A stretch of DNA of 64,000 bases from an uncultured bacterium. Lineage in GTDB: Bacteria > Desulfobacterota > GWC2-55-46. Each line of letters starts with the position of its first letter. The first letter of the stretch is position 1. The stretch is from contig CAJPGC010000022.1 in NCBI GenBank assembly GCA_905339405.1, positions 1 to 64,000 of the forward strand, in the 5' to 3' direction. Below the pieces are notes generated by a model that saw nothing but the letters and a program-made list of their open reading frames with translations, was not told where the DNA came from and made no database searches. This document shows, piece by piece, positions 58,595 through 64,000 of this stretch. The position numbers and the translations under genes were made by a program.

Positions 58595-61276
58595 ATGGGT
58601 GGAGTAGGAGCCATTGTCGGTGTATTCCTGTTGTTTTCCCTTGCCCTGTCGTGGGTGTCCGGGGACAAGGAAAAGACTCGCCTTGAAGATAAGATAAAAG
58701 AGAAGTCGACCGTCGAGCAACAGCTCGAGACCGACCTTACGAAAGCAAAGACAAAGTCGGCAAAGGACGCCGAGTCCTACAAGGAGCTTGAGGACAAGCT
58801 CAAGGCCGAGCTGAACGAGAAGAAAAAGCTCGAGCGCGCCCTGGCCTTCGAGGAAAGGCAGAGAAGGATAGCCGAGAAGGAAGGCGTCACGGTCGATCTC
58901 GAGAAAGAGCGCGAGAAGATGAGGGCCGAGATAGAGTCCAAGACCCGCCAGGAGATATCCGAGCTCGAAGCCAAGCTCAACGCCGTGCAGGAGGCAAGGC
59001 TGAGGAGCGAGGCCGAGATGAAGCTCAAGATAGAGGAAGAGGCCAGGAAGAGGGCCGAGGAAGCGTGGACGCAGGCCGAGCTTGCCAGGTCAAGGGCGCA
59101 GGAAGCCAACGCCAAGAGCCTCGAGCTCGAAAAAAAGCTCACCGAGCTCGAGAAGGCCGGACAGTCCATGCAGGCTTCATTGACTGAGCATGAGTCGGCG
59201 CGCAAGGCTGCCGAATCGAAGCTTGCGGCAGAGACCGAGGCGAGAGCCGACCTCGAAGCGAGGCTCAGGGAAGCCGAGCAGTCTCTCGTGGCCGCCAAAT
59301 CTACAATGGACAACGTCAGGGAAGTCACCGTCTCCCAGGTCGAGCCGTTCGTAAACCCCACCGAGATAGAAGCTGTCAGGGCTGAGGCCGCCGCCGCGAA
59401 GGCTGAGGCTGCTTCTGCCGCGCTCATAATAGCCGAGCTGGAAAAGTCCAGGGACGAGGCGCGCAAGAAGGTCTCCGAAAGTACGGAGTCGATAGCCGGG
59501 CTTGAAAAGGAGATCGCCAAGCTCAACAGCGAAAGGGACCTCATCAGGCAGGAGGCCTCCGAGAGGGCCGCAGTAAGCGCTTCCCTCAAGAACGACCTTG
59601 ACGCTGCCAAGTCCCAGGAAGCCGCTCTCAGAAAAGAGCTTGAAGCAAGGCCCATAATAATGAACCCCGCCCTTATGGCAAGCAAGGCCGGGGAGAGGGA
59701 CGCGCTGGCCGGCAGGGTGGCTGAACTCGAAGGCAAGCTCGCACTGGCTGAGGAGTCCAGGAAAAAGCTGGAAGATTCCTCGAAGTCGGAGCTGGACTCG
59801 CTCAAGGTGCGCACCGAGGAGCTCCTCGCGCAGAACAGGGAACTCGAGGGCAGGCTCAAAGATACGCACGGCTCTCTCGCCAGGGCTGAAGCCGCGAGCG
59901 AGATGGCAAAAGACCTTATCGCCAAGAACACCGAGCTGGAGCAGAAGCTCAAGGAAGCCGGCCTGGTGAACCTCCAGGGCAAGGCCGCCAGCTATGTGGC
60001 GCAAAAACTCATTGAGAAGAATACCGAGCTGGAGATGAGGGTTAAGCAGGCCGAGCTGGCCCTCGTGCAGTCCGAGGCTGCCAGAGGCCAGGCCGAGTCC
60101 GTGGCCCGCCAGAACCGCGAGCTCGTTTCGAAGCTGAGGGACGCCGAGGTCACTCTCGCGAGGACCCAGGCCACTCAGCCTTTGATCGAGGCCCTTAACA
60201 ACCGGAACATGGCGCTCGAGGAGAGGATAAAGGAGACCAACGAGGCGCTCGCCCAGGCGGAGGCCGCCAAGTTCATGGTCGAGGAGCTTGACGCGAAGAA
60301 CAGGGAGCTGGAGAAAAAACTCGTGGAAGAGGCCGCCAGGAAGGGCATAGAGCCCAAGGCCCTCGAAGAGTTCAAGGCGGCAAGGCTAGAGATAGACGAG
60401 AAGCTCAAGCAGGCGGCCAACATGAAGAGCGCGCTCGAGGCGCGCCTGCGCGACGCGGAGATGGCGAAGGCCGCGGGAGAGGCGGCGCTAAAGGAGATGA
60501 GCATCGCCGGGGAAGCGACCAAAGCCAGACTAGGGCAGGAAGCCGCAGCAAGGGCCGCTCTCGAAGCCCAGCTCCAGGAGGCCCTCTCGGCCATGAAGTC
60601 CGGGGATGATTCGATAAAGACCATCCTTACGGCCAAGCAGGAGATGGAGGCGAAGCTCGCCGAGGAAAGGGAATCAAGGCGCGTGCTCGAAGCCAGGCTC
60701 CATGACGTCGAGACCTCCGAGGGCGCGAGCAAGGCGGCCGTGACGGAACTCCAGGGCGCGCTCAAGGAGACCGAGGAGAAGCTGGCGAACGAGACCAACG
60801 CGAGAAAGGAACTCGAGTTGGAGATAACCAGGCTCAGCAGGGAGACGGACATATTGAGGAAGTCCGGGCTCGACCTGGCGAGCATGTCCGACCTCCAGCG
60901 CCAGTTCGCCACACTCAAGATAAAGATATCCGAGAAGCTCAAGAACGGCGAAATAGAGCCGGCCGACGTCATAAAGTTCATGAAGGTCGACGACGTGCTC
61001 GGCTTCTATATCGTGAAAAAGGGAGACACGCTCTGGAAGATAGCGAAGAAGGGCGAGGTTTATGGCAACGCCTATATGTGGCCGCTCCTTTACAGGTACA
61101 ACCTGTCGAGGATGAAGAACCCGGACGTCATAGAGCCTGACGACATACTCATAGTAATAAAGGACGCGGGCCTCAAGGAGACCAGGGACGCCATACGCAA
61201 GGCAAAGAGCAGGGGCGACTGGAGGAAGTGGACCGACGGGGACAGGAAGAACTGGATAGAGCACTGGGTTAATTAG
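58595..61276 (+). CDS. membrane-anchored long coiled-coil protein with C-terminal LysM
   Basis: 893 aa. The N-terminal hydrophobic helix (about 4-22, GAIVGVFLLFSLALSWVSG) anchors it. Residues about 25-790 are an almost unbroken Glu/Lys/Ala/Leu coiled coil with many repeats of AEAA and ELEKKL type. A LysM-like module lies at about 804-855 (FYIVKKGDTLWKIAKKG, then MWPLLYRYN and PDDILIV). The C-terminus ends in Trp-rich DWRKWTDGDRKNWIEHWVN. It could span the periplasm and bind peptidoglycan, in the manner of FimV- or Tol-like spacers. No family name is certain. A strong terminator follows. Confidence 0.8.
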   Translation: MGGVGAIVGVFLLFSLALSWVSGDKEKTRLEDKIKEKSTVEQQLETDLTKAKTKSAKDAESYKELEDKLKAELNEKKKLERALAFEERQRRIAEKEGVTVDLEKEREKMRAEIESKTRQEISELEAKLNAVQEARLRSEAEMKLKIEEEARKRAEEAWTQAELARSRAQEANAKSLELEKKLTELEKAGQSMQASLTEHESARKAAESKLAAETEARADLEARLREAEQSLVAAKSTMDNVREVTVSQVEPFVNPTEIEAVRAEAAAAKAEAASAALIIAELEKSRDEARKKVSESTESIAGLEKEIAKLNSERDLIRQEASERAAVSASLKNDLDAAKSQEAALRKELEARPIIMNPALMASKAGERDALAGRVAELEGKLALAEESRKKLEDSSKSELDSLKVRTEELLAQNRELEGRLKDTHGSLARAEAASEMAKDLIAKNTELEQKLKEAGLVNLQGKAASYVAQKLIEKNTELEMRVKQAELALVQSEAARGQAESVARQNRELVSKLRDAEVTLARTQATQPLIEALNNRNMALEERIKETNEALAQAEAAKFMVEELDAKNRELEKKLVEEAARKGIEPKALEEFKAARLEIDEKLKQAANMKSALEARLRDAEMAKAAGEAALKEMSIAGEATKARLGQEAAARAALEAQLQEALSAMKSGDDSIKTILTAKQEMEAKLAEERESRRVLEARLHDVETSEGASKAAVTELQGALKETEEKLANETNARKELELEITRLSRETDILRKSGLDLASMSDLQRQFATLKIKISEKLKNGEIEPADVIKFMKVDDVLGFYIVKKGDTLWKIAKKGEVYGNAYMWPLLYRYNLSRMKNPDVIEPDDILIVIKDAGLKETRDAIRKAKSRGDWRKWTDGDRKNWIEHWVN

Positions 61277-61299
61277 AACACGGCGGAAGCCGATACGAA

Positions 61300-61327
61300 G
61301 GGGGGCCATCGAGCCCCCCCTTTTTTT
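61300..61327 (+). terminator. rho-independent terminator
   Basis: GGGGGGC/GCCCCCC stem around CATCGA, followed by seven T, 24 bp past the LysM gene stop. Confidence 0.92.
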
Positions 61328-61349
61328 ATTTCAAAGGGCCGCCTCGGCC

Positions 61350-61698
61350 GCAGGCGCTCTGTAAGTACGGCAGGTCAGCCCTCGAGAGCGCCTCTGGCTT
61401 CAGGTTCGAGGAGTACAGGTTTGGAGTCAATCTTTTTGCGGCGGCGGTGGTAACTCAAACGGGCATGGCCTGGTAGAAAAGAAATGCGTGGGCCGCAAAA
61501 GGGTTCAGGTTTTCCAATTTTCAGATGGACTTCAAGGACATGAACGGGCCGAGGAGCGTAGCGGCGATAAGCGCCGCAGTCGAAATGCTTTCAATGATGG
61601 GCGATGAGAAGGTCTGCGTCCATTGCTGCCTGGGACGCCACAGGGTAGGACTCGTGGAAGCCGCCATGAAAAAGAATAAAACCCCCGCAGGGCCTTAA
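61350..61698 (+). pseudogene. decayed protein-tyrosine/dual-specificity phosphatase
   Basis: In the frame of 61351 the translation reads STAGQPLESASGFRFEEYRF, then GVNLFAAAV, then a stop TAG at 61474, and resumes as AKGFRFSNFQMDFKDMNGP, ending in VHCCLGRHRVGLVEAAMKK before TAA at 61696-61698. TAGQP and VHC-x5-R are the start and active site of small DSP-like phosphatases. The middle also has better-looking sequence in another frame (GLVEKK). No start codon is in place for the full domain; a 57-codon open frame from ATG 61525 covers only the active-site half. Most likely a pseudogene with one stop or two frameshifts, unless it is a sequence error. Confidence 0.55.
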
Positions 61699-62048
61699 CC
61701 CATCTCGGCTTCTATTCTCTCGACGGCCCCGGCCGCCTCGCGGACGGCTTTACCTGAGGGCGTGCCCCTGTCCAGGGCCAGGACAAGGCAGTATTCTTCC
61801 TTTATGGCCAGTATGGCTATCTTGGAGGTATCGGTCGAGATGACAAGCGAGCTGACCCTGCCGCCGTGGCCTGAAGCGGCTTCGTTCGCGGCGTCGAGTA
61901 TTATCTCGTAATGGGCGCCGACAAGCGCCATGTCCAGGCCCGGGGCCTCCGACCAGGAAGCGACTATCTCGCCGTCCTTGTCTATCATCACCGCGCCTGC
62001 CGCGTTAGTGGCCGCCGCGAGCGCCTTCAGGATTTCAGTAAATATCAT
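61695..62048 (-). CDS. roadblock/LC7-domain protein (MglB-like)
   Basis: 117 aa single roadblock domain, MIFTEILKALAAATNAAGAV then MIDKDGEIVASWS, and later KIAILAIKEEYCLVLALDRG. Such proteins are regulators (GAP or scaffolds) of small Ras-like GTPases in bacteria; no GTPase gene is visible in this window. It starts 14 bp after the smc stop and so shares its transcript. Confidence 0.78.
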   Translation of the reverse strand: MIFTEILKALAAATNAAGAVMIDKDGEIVASWSEAPGLDMALVGAHYEIILDAANEAASGHGGRVSSLVISTDTSKIAILAIKEEYCLVLALDRGTPSGKAVREAAGAVERIEAEMG

Positions 62049-62062
62049 AAAGGCCCAAAAGG

Positions 62063-64000
62063 CTAGAACTTGAGCGTTATCATCTTCGAGACGCCGGGCT
62101 CCTGCATCGTGATGCCGTACAGGGCGTCGGCCATCTCCATCGTCTTCTTGTTGTGCGTGATGAGGAGAAACTGGCTTATCTTCGACATGTCCCTGACGAA
62201 CATGTTGAACCTGTCGATGTTCGCGTCGTCAAGCGGCGCGTCGACCTCGTCCAGCAGGCAGAACGGGCTCGGCTTGATGAGGAATATGGCGAAGATGAGG
62301 GCCGTTGCCGTAAGCGCCTTCTCTCCTCCGGAAAGAAGCGTTATGTTCTGGAGCCTCTTGCCAGGGGGCTGGGCCGCTATCTCGACGCCTGCCTCGAGTA
62401 TGTCGTTTGACTCTTCCGTAAGCCTCAGCTCGGCCCTGCCGCCGTTGAAAAAGCGCGGGAAGGTCTCCTGGAACTTGGCGTTTATCTCGTCGAAGGTCGT
62501 CCTGAACTTCTCCCTCGTGGTCCTGTTTATCCTCTGTATGGCCGTATGGAGGGCGTCGACGCTCTTCGTGAGGTCGGCCTGCTGGTCGAGGAGAAACTGG
62601 TGGCGCCTCTCAAGGTCGTTGAACTCCTCGAGGGCCGAAAGGCTAACTTCGCCAATAGAAGCTATCTTCTCCCTGAGGCCTTCCCTATTCTCTTCAAGAG
62701 ATTCCATGTCGGGGACGGCTTCGCCTTCGGCTGGCCTGTATTCCTGGAGGAAGGTCCCGTACTTTTCCTGCATCCTTTCGTTCAGCCCCTTTATCGCGAG
62801 CTCCATCTCGCGGACTTCTATCGTAAGCTCGCCCTTCAGTTCCTGGGCCTCGGTGTACTTGCCCTTTACTTCCTTGAGCTCGTGCTCGATTGTCTTTATC
62901 TGGGTCGAGAGCGCGTCCAGCGTCTCGGCCTTGGCGACCTCTTCCTTTTTTATGCCGTCGATCGTGGAAAGCAGTGCTTCGAGCCGCTCTTTTATTGCTT
63001 CGGCTTCGTTCTCCTTGGTGGCTATCTCCTGCCTGCCGCGCTCTATTTCGGCCTTCTTGGCCTCTATCCTCCTGCCGGACTCCTCTATAGAGCGCTCTTT
63101 CGTGGATACTTCCCTTTTGCCGGATTCGAGACGCTCCCTGGAGCTGGCGAGCTTGACCCTAGCCTCGGTGACTATTGCCGATATCTCCTCTTTTTTGCGC
63201 ATGAGGCCGCTGGCTTCTTCGCCAATGGCTGCAATCTTTGAGTCTATGCCGGCGATATTGCCTTCAAGCCCTTCCCTTTCACGGGAGAGCGCGGCTTTTT
63301 TCGTCCCTGTCTCGGCCAGCTTCCTTTCGGCGTCGGCCACTTCGGCGGTGAGGGAATCCCTCGTGCGCCTCAGCCTCTCGGCGTCGTCCTCCTGCCTCTT
63401 GAGCTCGCTTCCGAGGTTGACCTTTTCTATCTCGGATTTGTGGAGCCTTTCGCGAAGGGCGTCGATGTTGCCCTTTTCGGAGAGTATCTTCTCGTCCAGG
63501 GATTTCAGTTCCTGCTCAAGGACTGATATCTGCTGGCCGAGGACTTCCGCGCTGGCCTTTATCTTTTTTATCTCGCCCCTTCTCTGGAGTATGCCGGAGC
63601 CCGAGAGGGCCGACCCGCCGGTCATGACGCCCTGGCCGTCTATTATCTCGCCTTCGGCGGTGACGAAAGTGCGGTAGCCGCCGCTTTCCTTCCACGCGGA
63701 GATGGCCGTCTCGAGGTTGTCCGCCACGAAGACGTCTCCCAGGAGGCAGGTCACGATGGCATCAAAGCCTTCCTTTATGCGGAGCTCCTTGACCAGCTCC
63801 CTTACGCCGGAAAGCTGCCCGGCCTGCGCTGGCACCGGTGTTGCCGCGGGCCTCGCCTCGCTCACGGGCACGAAGCTCGCCCTTCCGCCGTTCTTGCTCT
63901 TGAGGTACTCTATCGCGTCGACGCCTTCCCTGTGGCTCTCGACGAGCACGTACTGAAGTTTATCTGCGAGGACAGCCTCGACGGCGCGCTCGTAACCGGG
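62063..64000 (-). CDS. smc: chromosome segregation protein SMC (C-terminal half, 5' partial)
   Basis: ATPase of the bacterial condensin, partner of the ScpA and ScpB encoded at 13-15 kb. The frame runs off the right edge, giving 645 residues: the last part of the hinge (PGYERAVEAVLADKLQYVLV, then VFVADNLETA and GGYRTFVTAEGE), the ascending coiled coil, and the C-terminal head. The ABC signature is LLSGGEKALTA and Walker B is PFCLLDEVDAPLDD. The N-terminal Walker A lies outside. Confidence 0.96.
   Translation of the reverse strand, partial: PGYERAVEAVLADKLQYVLVESHREGVDAIEYLKSKNGGRASFVPVSEARPAATPVPAQAGQLSGVRELVKELRIKEGFDAIVTCLLGDVFVADNLETAISAWKESGGYRTFVTAEGEIIDGQGVMTGGSALSGSGILQRRGEIKKIKASAEVLGQQISVLEQELKSLDEKILSEKGNIDALRERLHKSEIEKVNLGSELKRQEDDAERLRRTRDSLTAEVADAERKLAETGTKKAALSREREGLEGNIAGIDSKIAAIGEEASGLMRKKEEISAIVTEARVKLASSRERLESGKREVSTKERSIEESGRRIEAKKAEIERGRQEIATKENEAEAIKERLEALLSTIDGIKKEEVAKAETLDALSTQIKTIEHELKEVKGKYTEAQELKGELTIEVREMELAIKGLNERMQEKYGTFLQEYRPAEGEAVPDMESLEENREGLREKIASIGEVSLSALEEFNDLERRHQFLLDQQADLTKSVDALHTAIQRINRTTREKFRTTFDEINAKFQETFPRFFNGGRAELRLTEESNDILEAGVEIAAQPPGKRLQNITLLSGGEKALTATALIFAIFLIKPSPFCLLDEVDAPLDDANIDRFNMFVRDMSKISQFLLITHNKKTMEMADALYGITMQEPGVSKMITLKF

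Noticed and set aside
58777-59982. 401-codon Ser-rich minus-strand frame over the LysM gene
   Set aside because: Antisense of a Glu/Lys coiled coil gives Ser/Leu/Phe runs automatically.
62070-63677. 535-codon plus-strand frame over smc
   Set aside because: Ser/Ala/Leu-rich antisense of coiled-coil sequence; no signal of its own.

Overview
The window is a 64-kb piece of a GC-rich Gram-negative chromosome. Genes pack into co-directional operons. Rho-independent terminators and Shine-Dalgarno sites are easy to see, and AGG (Arg) and ATA (Ile) codons are frequent. Exported multihaem c-type cytochromes, a PEP-CTERM protein, lipoproteins, LPS-type glycosyltransferases, an aa3-type oxidase subunit II and a gap-pgk-tpiA-secG-tRNA-Leu block suggest a respiring, dissimilatory-type bacterium of the old deltaproteobacterial grade (Desulfobacterota or a neighbour). 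This placement is inference; no rRNA or phylogenetic marker was compared.

Layout. 1-5.5 kb: end of coxB, an iscR-iscS-iscU operon, and an orphan AsrA/AsrB-like iron-sulfur/flavoprotein pair. 5.7-16.6 kb: housekeeping genes on the minus strand (pgsA, two envelope proteins, miaA, a phosphoesterase, mutL, rluB, scpB, scpA, trpS, an M50 protease). An AT-rich singleton with a nucleotide-hydrolase/TIR-like domain sits between mutL and rluB. scpB and rluB overlap by 476 nt in different frames. 16.8-21.75 kb: a complete type II-C CRISPR-Cas locus (tracrRNA, cas9, cas1, cas2, nine repeats and eight spacers). 21.8-24.4 kb: a DHH/CBS/poly(A)-polymerase-type tRNA nucleotidyltransferase. 25-33.9 kb: a nine-gene operon encoding five multihaem cytochromes (32 CxxCH sites), two beta-propeller proteins and two HAMP-type membrane proteins. 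34.2-37.7 kb: the divergent haem operon hemE-hemH-hemY. 37.9-40 kb: a GAF-GGDEF diguanylate cyclase. 40.4-48.5 kb: a surface-glycan cluster. 48.8-52.9 kb: a ureohydrolase, a small lipoprotein and a PEP-CTERM repeat protein. 53.4-58.2 kb: tRNA-Leu, secG, tpiA, pgk, gap and aroD. 58.6-64 kb: a large coiled-coil LysM protein, a decayed phosphatase gene, a roadblock protein and the 3' half of smc.

How the parts fit. The cytochrome operon and the haem-biosynthesis operon fire from back-to-back promoters in one 316-bp gap, which suggests that haem supply and haem-protein synthesis are coordinated. The CRISPR locus is intact by sequence: RuvC and HNH residues are present, a tracrRNA with a 20-bp perfect anti-repeat lies antisense in the cas9 leader, and every repeat ends in an extended -10 box. 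Several families of palindromic intergenic repeats are scattered through the window. One has 16-bp perfect terminal inverted repeats, and one copy supplies the scpA stop codon.

The items most worth following up are the scpB/rluB dual-coding overlap, the cytochrome/propeller/HAMP operon with its haem-operon partner, the tracrRNA antisense to the cas9 leader, and the repeat families.
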